A DNA stretch of 13,340 bases from JADLCX01 sp038251595 (GCA_038251595.1 JBBSBC010000091.1:1-13340), one strand, 5' to 3'; shown: positions 1 to 8,800, numbered from the stretch's first letter. The notes: a model not told the origin generated them from the letters alone. A program made the numbers and translations.

Positions 1-255
1 ACTCTCCAACCGCGTTTGGGCGGCAAGGGCTTCGGGAACGATGGTCATCCAGGCGTCGGCAATTGTCGCGAACTGGCGGCGGAGTTTGCGAACTTCTGGA
101 AGTTGGCCGAGGATCAGGCGTGAGACATCGACTGGCGGGCGGATCGTGCCGCGCATCTTTCTGATTGAAGACAACTCGCCCCAAAGAGCCTGATCGGCGG
201 GTGGATGGGGAGATGTCGGTGGTTGCGGGCGAAGGGATGACGAGTCGGCCATCAT
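1..255 (-). CDS. DciA-like (DUF721) protein, 5' part, truncated by the window edge
   Basis: Reading the minus strand from an ATG at 255-253 gives 85 codons with no stop, and the frame runs off the window at base 1, so the C-terminus is missing. After a Pro/Ser-rich start of about 20 residues comes a helical stretch (residues 43-66, with VSRLILGQLPEVRKLRRQF) and then AWMTIVPEALAAQTRLES at 68-85. This resembles the DUF721/DciA pattern, in which a conserved Trp is followed by 'ivg..la..t.p..l'. DciA proteins are known as loaders or operators of the replicative DnaB helicase in bacteria lacking DnaC; that role is family knowledge and is not shown here. A second ATG follows immediately at 252-250. 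No Shine-Dalgarno sequence is visible. The gene diverges from the ABC ATPase at 352 across a 96-base gap. The assignment is moderate because the best-conserved C-terminal part lies outside the window. Confidence 0.5.
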   Translation of the reverse strand, partial: MMADSSSLRPQPPTSPHPPADQALWGELSSIRKMRGTIRPPVDVSRLILGQLPEVRKLRRQFATIADAWMTIVPEALAAQTRLES

Positions 256-332
256 GGGCAGCGTAGGCCAAGAACAAATGCTCGGGTGCATGGTCTGAAC
301 CGATGGTGGGCAAGCGGAGACTGGCGGCGGCG

Positions 333-341
333 TGCTATCTT
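333..341 (+). promoter_or_regulatory. Possible extended -10 element for the ABC ATPase gene
   Basis: TG, one base, then TATCTT (336-341) fits an extended -10 box (TGnTATAAT-like, four of six matches). No -35 box is recognisable 17 bases upstream, which is tolerated for extended -10 promoters. Transcription would begin about position 348, only a few bases before the ATG at 352, so the mRNA would be leaderless or nearly so. This agrees with the lack of a Shine-Dalgarno sequence. Pattern evidence only. Confidence 0.3.
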
Positions 342-351
342 GTGCCTGCCC

Positions 352-1539
352 ATGACGACCACCATTCGACTCGAACATCTCACCAAGCGATTTGACACCG
401 TCGGCGTGGCCAAGCGCGCGGGCGGCAAGGCCAAGGCGGGGTCATCCGCGCCGGTCCAGACCCCCGCGCACACCATTGCTGTTGATGATGCCTGCCTGAC
501 GATCAACGCGGGCGAGCTGTTCTTTCTGCTCGGGCCTTCGGGGTGCGGCAAGACGACCCTGCTTCGCATGATCGCGGGGTTTCTCGAACCGAGCTCGGGA
601 ACGATCATGTTTGAGAAGGTCGATCCGGCAACCGGGGCGGTCGTGGGCGCGCGCGACATGACGGATGTTCCACCGAACAAGCGGAACACGGGGATGGTCT
701 TTCAGTCGTATGCCCTCTGGCCGCATATGACGGTCGCGCAGAACGTGGCCTTTGGGCTGAACGTGCGGAAGGTTGCGGCGGAGGAGCGCGACCGGCGCGT
801 GGCGGAGGCTCTGGATGCTGTAGAGATGGGCCCATATGCCCAAAGAAAGCCGAACCAGCTCTCGGGCGGTCAGCAACAGCGCGTGGCGTTGGCCCGCGCG
901 CTGGTGATTCGGCCGGATGTGCTTCTGCTTGATGAGCCGCTCTCGAATCTGGATGCAAAGCTGCGGATTGAGTTGCGGGCGGAGATCCGCAGGATCTGCA
1001 AGCAGTCGGGGATCACGGGCATTTATGTGACGCACGATCAGAAGGAAGCGCTCTCGATGGCCGATCGGGTGGCGATTGTGAGCCGGGGGCGCATCGTGCA
1101 GGTGGGTGGCCCGAGCGCGTTGTACCGACAACCCTCATCAATGTTTGTTGCCGAGTTTCTTGGCGAAACCAACTTCATTCCCGTACGAATCGTTGATCGC
1201 ACAGATCAGCACGTCTCGGTGGAGACTGCGGCCGGGAGGCTGCTGGCGAGACCGACGGCCGATGCGTCCACGCACGAAGCCACGCAAGAAACTGGCGAGA
1301 GGGTGGTTTCGATTCGCCCCGAAGCGTTTCAGATCAACGCGCGCGATGGGACCAACAACCTGGTAGGGCGTGTTGAAAGCACAACCTATCTCGGTGAGAC
1401 AGCCCAACTGGTGGTGGAGTTGCCTGGGGGCGTGCGCGTGAAGGTTTCGCAGCTCAACCCGCATGATACCAGCCGAATGGGGGAGCGCGTATGCCTGAGC
1501 GCGCGGCCCGAGGATGTGGTCGTGCTGCGCCGCGAGTGA
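352..1539 (+). CDS. ABC transporter ATP-binding protein, MalK/UgpC/PotA type with TOBE domain
   Basis: A 395-residue cytoplasmic ATPase that would energise an importer for sugars, polyamines, iron or similar solutes. All nucleotide-binding motifs are present: Walker A GPSGCGKTT at 61-69, Q-loop Gln118 in VFQSYALWPHMTV, signature LSGGQQQR at 170-177, Walker B VLLLDEP at 190-196 with catalytic Glu195, D-loop SNLDAKL, and switch His228 in VTHDQ. Residues from about 275 to 395 form a TOBE-type regulatory region (RPEAFQI, TTYLGETAQLVVEL). The frame is open further upstream to an ATG at 286, but I chose the ATG at 352 because MTTTIRLEHLTKRF is the normal family start. An unusual Ala/Lys/Gly-rich insertion (about residues 18-41) separates LTKRF from the AVDD strand, and a smaller one lies near 91-100. 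No permease or binding protein is encoded nearby, so the substrate cannot be assigned. Confidence 0.93.
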   Translation: MTTTIRLEHLTKRFDTVGVAKRAGGKAKAGSSAPVQTPAHTIAVDDACLTINAGELFFLLGPSGCGKTTLLRMIAGFLEPSSGTIMFEKVDPATGAVVGARDMTDVPPNKRNTGMVFQSYALWPHMTVAQNVAFGLNVRKVAAEERDRRVAEALDAVEMGPYAQRKPNQLSGGQQQRVALARALVIRPDVLLLDEPLSNLDAKLRIELRAEIRRICKQSGITGIYVTHDQKEALSMADRVAIVSRGRIVQVGGPSALYRQPSSMFVAEFLGETNFIPVRIVDRTDQHVSVETAAGRLLARPTADASTHEATQETGERVVSIRPEAFQINARDGTNNLVGRVESTTYLGETAQLVVELPGGVRVKVSQLNPHDTSRMGERVCLSARPEDVVVLRRE

Positions 1540-1587
1540 ACCGGCGCGTGCGCGAGCACGTGGATCCAAACCGATCAGCCACAGCAA

Positions 1588-1620
1588 ACCCACGGACCTG
1601 GTGGAGACAAGACCGTGGGT
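1588..1620 (+). terminator. Hairpin downstream of the ABC ATPase gene, possible terminator
   Basis: ACCCACGG (1588-1595) pairs perfectly with CCGTGGGT (1613-1620) across a 17-base loop, about 50 bases after the ATPase stop codon. A run of five T follows only at 1632-1636, which is further away than in a standard intrinsic terminator. A smaller hairpin with a GNRA-type loop (CGTGC-GCGA-GCACG) lies at 1547-1560. Either could end transcription of the ATPase gene. The larger one could instead be the first helix of the structured region that follows. Confidence 0.4.
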
Positions 1621-2097
1621 ACTCTCATGACTTTTTGGTCACGGGCGGCGCACAAGCGACGCATTGGTGAAGATACCCGCCCGATGGGGAAATTGGTAGA
1701 AGAACCCGTGAAAATATGTGCAAGATGGAGAATCTTGCCACAACGCTCGCAAAGGCAAGCCGAAGGGTTCGGTCCAAAAATAAACCCGCCGGGGGGCTTT
1801 CGCCACCCCGGCGAGAGAGAGTCCGTACATCAGCGAGCGTCAAACCGTGAGGCGCCGGCAGGCTGATGGGACAAGACGCAGAGATTATAAGTCCTTGATG
1901 GAAACCGGCTTACAGCAGAGGCCGGGCTCCGGACTTCGGTCAAAGACTGGCAGGATTCAAGGTCGGTCGCAAGACGCACTCCGGCGTTTTGCACAGACGG
2001 CCAGCACAAGTTGAGATTACGGGGAGGAAACACCCTTACTAAATGACTGGAACCGCGAGGGCGCCAAACACCATGCGCCACACACCACCCATCGCGG
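1588..2097 (+). ncRNA. Candidate structured non-coding RNA region, family unknown, strand uncertain
   Basis: The 814-base gap 1540-2353 holds no convincing gene; its short open frames show no family resemblance and no initiation signals. It has a dense set of inverted repeats instead: 1639-1645 with 1705-1711 (TCACGGG/CCCGTGA); 1720-1726 with 1732-1738 (7 bp, loop GGAGA); 1760-1764 with 1768-1772; 1787-1797 with 1802-1813 (11 bp with one bulged A, TTTC loop); 1821-1834 with 1862-1872 (11 bp with a three-base bulge); 1961-1977 with 1984-2002 (about 16 bp with G-U pairs and bulges); and 2053-2058 with 2092-2097 around 2060-2064 with 2075-2079. A dense series of mostly exclusive helices suggests an RNA fold. 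I cannot match it to RNase P, tmRNA, SRP RNA, 6S, a known riboswitch or a group I/II intron core. Both strands would fold similarly; plus is my guess because the neighbouring genes read that way. Confidence 0.35.
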
Positions 2098-2100
2098 GGG

Positions 2101-2142
2101 GGCTAAAGCCCATCGGCTGAAGCCCATCGGCTGAAGCCCATC
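2101..2142. repeat. Three tandem copies of a 14-bp self-complementary unit
   Basis: GGCTRAAGCCCATC is repeated three times without gaps (2101-2114 with A, 2115-2128 with G, 2129-2142 with G at the R position). Each unit contains GGCT and AGCC separated by two bases, so each can form a 4-bp hairpin, and the units can also pair with one another. It lies about 210 bases before the amylase gene. The stretch from 2143 to 2290 shows only minor inverted repeats such as CTCCT/AGGAG near 2210 and no gene. Confidence 0.85.
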
Positions 2143-2295
2143 AACATCCAAGTTTAGGGGTTCTTCTCTCTCCCCCGAACCAGTTGGTTGGAAATTAGCA
2201 CGTCATTGCTCCTGATGCAAGGAGATTCAATACAGAAACTTGATATGGGGGGTGAGAATTCGATTAGTTTGCGAAATTATGGCGCAAAGTTGGCG

Positions 2296-2323
2296 TTGCA
2301 GCGCCGCTGTTCGGCGTTAGACT
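2296..2323 (+). promoter_or_regulatory. Possible sigma-70-like promoter of the amylase gene
   Basis: TTGCAG (2296-2301), a 16-base spacer and TAGACT (2318-2323) give a weak -35/-10 pair, with three and four matches to consensus. Transcription would start near 2330. A Shine-Dalgarno-like AGGA at 2339-2342 precedes the ATG at 2354 with a spacing of 11 bases, at the long end of normal. Confidence 0.3.
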
Positions 2324-2353
2324 GGGCCTGAGCCCACCAGGAAACCCATCACC

Positions 2354-5300
2354 ATGACGAATCGAAGCCGTTTGTGCCGCGTTGTTCGGGGCGTGGCGTT
2401 GCTGACTGCGATGCTGGGCGGCGGGAATTCCGCGGCCATGGCACAAGAGAAGGTTCACTACACGTATCTATGGCACCTTGAGCAGCCCATTTATTGGCCA
2501 GACCAGCAGGTGTCTGGATCGGATCGGTATGAGCGCGCGTGGGAGTCGATCCAGCGGAAGAATGGCGGAGCGACCCATCCGGAGAACAACCTGGTCGAGA
2601 TCTTCGGGCTGGCCGATCGTGTGGCGGCGTATCAATATCGCCTGCGCGATTCGATCGGTGCGATCAGTGGCAACGCCGAGGCGGGTGCGCAGGTCACCTA
2701 CTCAGGCGGGCTGATTGAGAACATCAAGAGCCTGGGCGGTGCGAATCAGCTTGGGTATTCACCGACTTGGAATGGCGCGCTCCAGCAGGCGCGATCGTGG
2801 CAGACCTCAAGCCCTGACCCAGCCAAACGCAAGACGCGCTGCGATATTGTTTTGTTCTCGTTCCACCACGCGTTGCTCCCGCTTTGCGAAGAGAGCACCG
2901 TGCGGAAGGAGATTCAACTCTACAAGGCGATTTACCCCTCGACCTGGGGCACAACACCCAACCTCTCGCGCGGGATCTTTCCGAGCGAGATGGCCTTCTC
3001 GACGCGGCTCATCAAGCCGTTTGTTGAAGAGGGGCTGGCGTGGACATTTGTTTCCGGCGAGAAAATCAGCCGCGCGTGCGCGGACTTTCCTGTGGTCTTT
3101 GGCTCGGGCGGGATCAACTGCGACCCGCCGAACAAGGCCGATCAGGTGAACAGCGCGCAGGGGGCGGCCAACTACCTGCGACTTCAGATTGATCGCGGGT
3201 GTTCGCCCGCCGAGGCGTATCCGCTGGCGTTTACGCCGCAACGCGCGCGGTATGCTGATCCGGCGACGGGTGTGGTTCACAGCATGATCGTGGTGCCGTG
3301 TTCGCAATCGCTCGGATGGAAGGACGGATACGCGGCGATCGGCACGAGTTACTTTGATACGTTGCAAGCCCGCAACGACCCGAGCCGGCCGATGCTTGCG
3401 GTTCTGGCGCACGATGGGGACAATGCATGGGGGGGCGGATATTCCTACTACATGGAAGCGACGCCGAACCTTGCTGCGCAGGCTTCGATCGGCGGGTATG
3501 TGCCGAGCACGGTTGAGCGCTACCTTGCGGACCATCCTGTGCCTGCGGGCGCGTTTGTTCACGTTGAAGATGGGGCGTGGGTGAATGCGGATGGCGACTT
3601 TGGAGCGCCGCAGTTTCTCAACTGGAACTGGCCGCTGGTGAACGCGAGCGGGCAGGTTGATATTGCCAATGGGTGGGCCGAGGATGAGCGCAACTGGGCG
3701 GTGATCACCGCGGCCCAGAACCGCGTGGATACGGCCGAGCAACTGACGATCTCGGGTGGTCAGACAGTGGACATCAACGACATTTTGAACGCTGGCGCAG
3801 CGGCCAACAGCGCGGAGCGCGCGTGGCACTATTTTCTGGGGAGTCTGAACTCCGGGTACATGTACTACGGAACCGCCGTGGATATGGAAGTGAAGCCGAC
3901 GATTGCGTGCAACGAGGCTGTGCAACATGCCGATGCGGTGATCGCCTCGCCACCCGGCGGCGCGTTCGACACCACGGCGCCGACGATCTGGCTGCCACAG
4001 AGATGGCCGTGGAACCCCGGCTCGACCAACTTTGGGCCAGCGCATCGCTATCAGCAGGTGGTGAACAACGGGGACTTCTGGGTGTGGACATTTGCCCACG
4101 ATGTTGCGGGAATCACGTCAACGACCTTGAAGTATCGGGTGGATGGGGATGGGCAGATGCCAGGACCCGGCGCTGGCGCGAACGACAATGAGACGTACAC
4201 GAGGGGCGCGAGTGTCGGGGCGTGGCAGAGCCTGGCGATGACACGGCGCATCTTCCCGACGGGCAATGTGCTCAATGACCCGAGCATCAACTTCTTCGAG
4301 CTGCCCACGTACATCGCGGACCAATACTCGGTGCAAGTCACAGGACTGCGCTCGGTGCTGATCGATTATTATGTGGAATCGGTGGACACACTGGGGAACA
4401 TCAAGAGGTCACCGATCCAACATGTGTGGATCGGCGATGGTTCGGGCGCGCCGGTGGGTGGGGGCGGAGGTGTGGTCACGATCACGCCTGAGCCGGCCAT
4501 CGCGGGGCAGAACGTGACGATCACGTACAACCCCGCGGGCCGCAACCTTGCCGGTGCGCCGGTGGTGAAAGCGCATGTCGGGTTCAACACCTGGGCCAGT
4601 GTGATTGCCCCGGATGTCACTCTGACCTGGAACGCGACGAGCATGCGGTGGGAAGGCGGCGTGCTTGTCAACGCCAACGCGACGCAGGTTGACCTGGCGT
4701 TCAACAATAATGCCGGCACCTGGGACAACAACGGCGGGGCCGACTGGCACTTCGCCGTGACGGGCGGAACCCCCAACCCGACTGGTTCGTGTTGCGCGGG
4801 CCCGCTCTGCACCATCGTCACCCAAGCGGCGTGTGCGGCGACCTGGACCTCGGGCGGGATCTGCTCACCGAATCCGTGTCAGGCACCGCCCATCAACTGG
4901 GTGATGGACGGTGTGCTGGATACCGGCACGACGCAAGTCGCTGCGAACAACGGAGTCTGGATTCGCGTCGGACTTCGCGGCAACACTTTGTATGTCGCTG
5001 CGCCCGATGCGGGTGAGGGGAACGATCACTTCATCGCCCTCGGTCGCCCGCCGACAACGCCGGGCGTGCTGCGTGCTTCACCGTGGGCCAAGGGCGGGCA
5101 AGTCGCGAGTTGGGACCTCTTTCTTGCGGATGAGAACGACAACGACTACGAATGGTGGTTTGATGGTGCGGGCGTTTCGACCAGCGCGAGTGTGCAGTCG
5201 GCGACGGGTGCCAACGGGGGCGTGATGGAGGGGACGATTGATCTGGTCGCGCGGTTTGGGGCACGACCCGACCGCGTGGCCCTGGCCCTGATGCCCTTTG

Positions 5301-5602
5301 CCACTGCCAATGGGGGTGCGCTCATCAGTGCGTTTCAGTGCCCGGCAAGCATGGCGGCCAATGGGAACGTTGAGGCGAATGAGTTTGTGGTGGTCGAACT
5401 CTGCACCCTGACGACGCCCGACTCGTGCTGTCCTGCCGATTTCAACCACTCCGGCCCGCCTGTGACGGTGCAGGACATCTTCGACTTTCTCGCGGGCTAT
5501 TTTGCCCAAAGCACCGAGGCAGACTTCAACGGCACGGGGGGTATCAGCGTGCAGGACATCTTTGACTTTCTGGCGGCTTACTTTGCGGGGTGCGGGAGTT
5601 AG
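2354..5602 (+). CDS. Secreted GH119/GH57-clan alpha-amylase-like protein with CBM25 and dockerin-like C-terminus
   Basis: A protein of 1082 residues, probably cutting alpha-glucans outside the cytoplasm. Residues 1-30 are a signal peptide ending in AMA before Gln31. Residues 33 to about 530 resemble the GH57 clan: WHLEQPIYWPD at 40-50 matches the first conserved region, FPSEMAFS carries Glu212 (candidate nucleophile), and LAHDGDNAWGGGYSYY carries Asp354 (candidate acid/base). The 142-residue spacing equals that of the residues I recall as predicted for the GH119 alpha-amylase IgtZ of Bacillus circulans (Glu231, Asp373). Residues 707-803 look like a CBM25 starch-binding module (FNNNAGTWDNNGGADWHF). 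A six-Cys GACC-type repeat follows at 810-842, then a DOMON/CBM9-like beta module at about 846-1015. The C-terminus, 1024-1082, has two EF-hand-like loops and ends FAGCGS. The gene stands alone, and 260 bases separate it from the protease gene. Secretion and the starch-binding module are the firmest parts; GH119 versus GH57 is inference. Confidence 0.72.
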   Translation: MTNRSRLCRVVRGVALLTAMLGGGNSAAMAQEKVHYTYLWHLEQPIYWPDQQVSGSDRYERAWESIQRKNGGATHPENNLVEIFGLADRVAAYQYRLRDSIGAISGNAEAGAQVTYSGGLIENIKSLGGANQLGYSPTWNGALQQARSWQTSSPDPAKRKTRCDIVLFSFHHALLPLCEESTVRKEIQLYKAIYPSTWGTTPNLSRGIFPSEMAFSTRLIKPFVEEGLAWTFVSGEKISRACADFPVVFGSGGINCDPPNKADQVNSAQGAANYLRLQIDRGCSPAEAYPLAFTPQRARYADPATGVVHSMIVVPCSQSLGWKDGYAAIGTSYFDTLQARNDPSRPMLAVLAHDGDNAWGGGYSYYMEATPNLAAQASIGGYVPSTVERYLADHPVPAGAFVHVEDGAWVNADGDFGAPQFLNWNWPLVNASGQVDIANGWAEDERNWAVITAAQNRVDTAEQLTISGGQTVDINDILNAGAAANSAERAWHYFLGSLNSGYMYYGTAVDMEVKPTIACNEAVQHADAVIASPPGGAFDTTAPTIWLPQRWPWNPGSTNFGPAHRYQQVVNNGDFWVWTFAHDVAGITSTTLKYRVDGDGQMPGPGAGANDNETYTRGASVGAWQSLAMTRRIFPTGNVLNDPSINFFELPTYIADQYSVQVTGLRSVLIDYYVESVDTLGNIKRSPIQHVWIGDGSGAPVGGGGGVVTITPEPAIAGQNVTITYNPAGRNLAGAPVVKAHVGFNTWASVIAPDVTLTWNATSMRWEGGVLVNANATQVDLAFNNNAGTWDNNGGADWHFAVTGGTPNPTGSCCAGPLCTIVTQAACAATWTSGGICSPNPCQAPPINWVMDGVLDTGTTQVAANNGVWIRVGLRGNTLYVAAPDAGEGNDHFIALGRPPTTPGVLRASPWAKGGQVASWDLFLADENDNDYEWWFDGAGVSTSASVQSATGANGGVMEGTIDLVARFGARPDRVALALMPFATANGGALISAFQCPASMAANGNVEANEFVVVELCTLTTPDSCCPADFNHSGPPVTVQDIFDFLAGYFAQSTEADFNGTGGISVQDIFDFLAAYFAGCGS

Positions 5603-5603
5603 T

Positions 5604-5642
5604 GTCTGTTTCAGACCTCGAGATCGGCGGGCTGGAAGCCCG
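5604..5642 (+). terminator. Two hairpins directly after the amylase stop codon
   Basis: GTCTG-TTT-CAGAC (5604-5616) begins one base after the stop codon. CGGGCT-GGA-AGCCCG (5628-5642) follows, with TTTT at 5653-5656 about ten bases further on. Together they could end transcription of the amylase gene. The second stem shares the GGCT..AGCC core with the 2101-2142 repeat and may be a dispersed intergenic hairpin family. Confidence 0.4.
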
Positions 5643-5796
5643 TGCCACCGGGTTTTGGGACGTGCAAAGAAAGTGGAGATGGTGCGTCCGGGGGTGTGGT
5701 TCGGGACGTATAGACAGTTTGGGGGCGGAGGAGACGCCGGGGGGCGGGTTTTGCTGGCCGCGAGCCGAAGAGGTGGTCTTGTGAAGGCCACGGATG

Positions 5797-5844
5797 GCGG
5801 GTTCGGCATGGGCACTGCATGGGCACGGTGGGCGGTTCGGCATG
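5797..5844 (+). repeat. Short direct repeats just upstream of the first protease gene
   Basis: GGCGG(G)TTCGGCATG occurs twice, ending at 5810 and at 5844, and GCATGGGCAC is repeated in tandem between them. The shared core CGGCATG is found at 5804-5810 and 5838-5844, the second 18 bases before the ATG at 5863. The same core appears twice upstream of the next protease gene (9862-9868 and 9871-9877). This could be an operator-like site or a local duplication; no function can be read from it. Confidence 0.5.
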
Positions 5845-5862
5845 TGAATGGGCTGATCAACA

Positions 5863-8800
5863 ATGAAGAAGCGTGGCATGAAGACAGTGGGCAGGTTGGC
5901 TGGGCTTGTCCTTTCGGCCAGCGCGGTGGGCGCGATCTGTGGATCGGCGGCCGGTTCGCCGATTCGTGGGGCCTGGTCGGAGGACCTGCGTTCACAGTCG
6001 TCGATCGTGGATGAGGGAGCCTCGCCCGAGAGCGGCTCGGTGCTCGAAGCCCTGTTGCGTGCTTCGGATCGTCGCGCGGAGTTGGAAGGGAAGGATTCGG
6101 CGGCGGAGCGTGATCGACTGATGGCGCAGCTGCGGATTGCGACGCACTGCTTTGTTGAGAACCCCACACCCGAGCAGCTTGAGAACATCGTCACGATGTA
6201 CGGAGCGTTGCCGCCCGGATTGGTGATGGCACGCGGGTTGAACAACCGGTTTTTCACCGGCACTGACATCTGGAGCGGCGAGCCTGCGGTTGGTGTGCCC
6301 GCGGTGACCATTCCGGTTGACCCGACGATCCTGGGGCCGGCGACGCGCATTCGCCTGACCTATTCGTTTCCTGCCGATGGTGTGCCGTGGGGCACGGGAG
6401 GCCAGACGAACGATCTCGGGCAGCAGCTTCGGGACATGTTTCCGGAGAGCGGTGTTGATCGCGGGCGCGAGCTGATCCGTCAGGCGATTGCGCAGTGGAC
6501 GCTCGCCTGCGCGGTGACGTACGAAGAACTCAATGACAACAACGAGCCATTGAACAACGGGCCCTCAACACCCCCCACTTCGCTGTTGCTGGGCAACGGC
6601 GATATCCGCCTCGGCGCGTTTGCCCAGTCGACGGGCAGCGGTGTGCTGGCGTACAACTTTCTGCCGGGCTCGGGCGGAGACATGGCGATCAACTCGTCGT
6701 TCTTTCCGCAGTACAGGCTTCAGGTGAGCAACAACTTCCGCCTCTTCCGCAACGCGCTGGCGCACGAGCACGGGCACGGGCTTGGATTTTTGCACAGTGT
6801 GCCGTGCAGCCAGACCAAGCTGCTCGAGCCGTTCAGCTCGTCGGTATATGACGGGCCGCAGATCGATGATCTGCGCGGCGCGCAGCAGATGTATGGCGAC
6901 CGCTTCGCCCCCAACCACACCTCAGCCACGGCGTACAACCTTACGAGTGATTACGGCCCGCTCTCCAACGCGGCGGGCGATATGGGCGTTTCGGTTCGCG
7001 AGCAGAACCTCTCGACCAACGGACCGGCGATTCGTAGCGATTCATCGACCAACCCGACGGGTGAGGATTGGTTCCAGTTCAGGCTTGACAGCAACCAACC
7101 GGTGCGCATCACGGTTCGGCCGACCGGGGGCACCTATTCCAATGGGCCGCAGACTCTTGACATGACCGACGATGCGTGCGCTGGCGAGATAATCGCCCTT
7201 GAAGCGGCGCAGAGCGCGGGCAATCTGAACTTCCAGCTATATCGCGCTGTCGATCTTTCCACCGTCCTGGGTGGTGCAGGTCAGTCGGCGGTGGAAGGTC
7301 AACTGGAACAGGTGCAGTTCGCGAGCGGGACGTTCTTTGGCCCCCTGTTGGCGAATACGTATTTGTTGCGTGTGTGGGATGCGGGCGCGGCCGTGGCCCA
7401 GCCCAAGCCCGTGCAGCTTTATGATCTTGAGATCCGCGTCGGCAGTCCAACCACGGCGGCCCAGCAGTTCAAGTATCCGCCGCTGGCCGTGGCGGGGATC
7501 AACAAGCGCATCGCGGTGAATGAGCCGTGTTCGTTTATCGGCGACCTGCTCTCTCGAGCGCGCGAGCCCGGAATCGCGCTGCGCACGCAGCAGTTTGAGT
7601 GGGATATCACTGGTGTCGGTGGCGTGCCGGGTGCCGATGGGGTCTTTGAGATCACCAATAACCCGGTTGATCCGGTCGCCATTCCGCCCACGCCGCTCTC
7701 GCCGCCGGGGCTGCTTCGTCAGCCGGTGTACACGTACACAGCGAACGGTGTCTTTCCGGCGACGCTGCGTGTGACCGACGACAACGGATTGGTGGACACG
7801 CACACCATCATGGTCACCGTGACCGGTGTGCCGATCGAGGTGACGGCCATCACGCCAAACTCCGGTCGCCAGGGCGAGACCTTGTCCGTGACGATCACCG
7901 GCCTGAATCTGGGCGCGGTCTCCGATATTTCGCAGATCTCGCTGCCGGGCAGCACGGGTATCACGCTCTCGGCCCCATCGGGGATCGTGGTCAGCGGCGG
8001 CGGCACGCAGATCGATGGTGTGGTCTTGACCATCGCGTCATCGGCCCCGCTGGGCTTTCGCGATCTGCGTGTGACCGATGGGACCACGACCGACACACTG
8101 GCACCGGCGTTCGAGGTGCGGCGGATGTTGATGCCGCCAGCGAACGATCTATGTGACACCTCGGTTGAGTGGACCATGCCGATGGTTGACCTAGGCGCAC
8201 CGAGCTACGTGTGCGTGGTCTCGCATCCGTTCAACAACACCGATGCGAATCGGACCTTTCCGCAGGAGTTTGCGGGTACACCGTGTGACCCGATCGGGAT
8301 GTTTGCGGATGTCTGGTATCGGTGGCAAGTTCGCAAGACGGGCAGGCTCACGGTCTCGACCAACTCGCTCCCGCTGTTTAGCTCGCGCGTGGCCGTCTAT
8401 CGAACCTGGACTTGCGGCGCCCTGACGCTCGGGCCGCCGTTTGACCGTCTGGTCGGCTGTGGCATTGATGGGATCCCCTTCTTGTTTGATGTCAATGACG
8501 GGGATCAGTTGCTCTTTCGCGTGGGCAGCACGGTTGAGAACACCGGCGGCAATGGGTGGGTGGATCTTGCACTGCTGCCTCTGTTTGGTGCGTGCTGCAA
8601 CGGCGCGACCGGGGCCTGCACACTGGTGGCCGAGGCTGGTTGCGATGCTAATCAGGAGACCTTTCAGGGCCGCGGCACGGTCTGCGGCGGGTGCCCCTCA
8701 CCGACGGGCGCGTGCTGCTTTCCCGATGGCACCTGCGGCATTGCTGGGAACGGGATGCCCACCACTCTGAGTGTCTGCGCGACCGCGGGTGGCATGTATC

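Noticed and set aside
286..351. N-terminal extension of the ABC ATPase from the ATG at 286
   Set aside because: It adds 22 residues unlike any member of the family; the standard start MTTTIRLEHLTKRF begins at 352.
1588..1915. Resemblance of the structured intergenic region to bacterial RNase P RNA
   Set aside because: Some fragments look similar: AAGACCG at 1609-1615 could pair with CGGCTT near 1906-1911 like helix P4, GTGAAA lies at about 1708, and GGAAACCGGCTTAC at about 1900, with roughly the right spacing. But the near-invariant blocks GAGGAAAGTCC, GGTAAGAGC and ACAGAA are missing, and the perfect 1588-1620 hairpin competes with the proposed helix. Too weak to call without a covariance model.
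1561..2060. Group II or group I intron
   Set aside because: No domain V-like sequence with its catalytic triad, no reverse transcriptase or homing endonuclease gene, and no complete P7 core; short matches such as GTGCG at 1548 are expected by chance.
1830..2081. Minus-strand 83-codon frame in the intergenic region
   Set aside because: No recognisable motif and no ribosome binding site, and it lies across the strongest inverted repeats.
2101..2142. CRISPR array
   Set aside because: The 14-bp units abut directly with no spacers, there are only three, and no cas gene is nearby.
2807..4099. Long minus-strand open frame of 430 codons inside the amylase gene
   Set aside because: It is an antisense shadow of a GC-rich gene; the translation is Arg/His-rich with no family resemblance, whereas the plus-strand frame has signal peptide, catalytic motifs and known domains.
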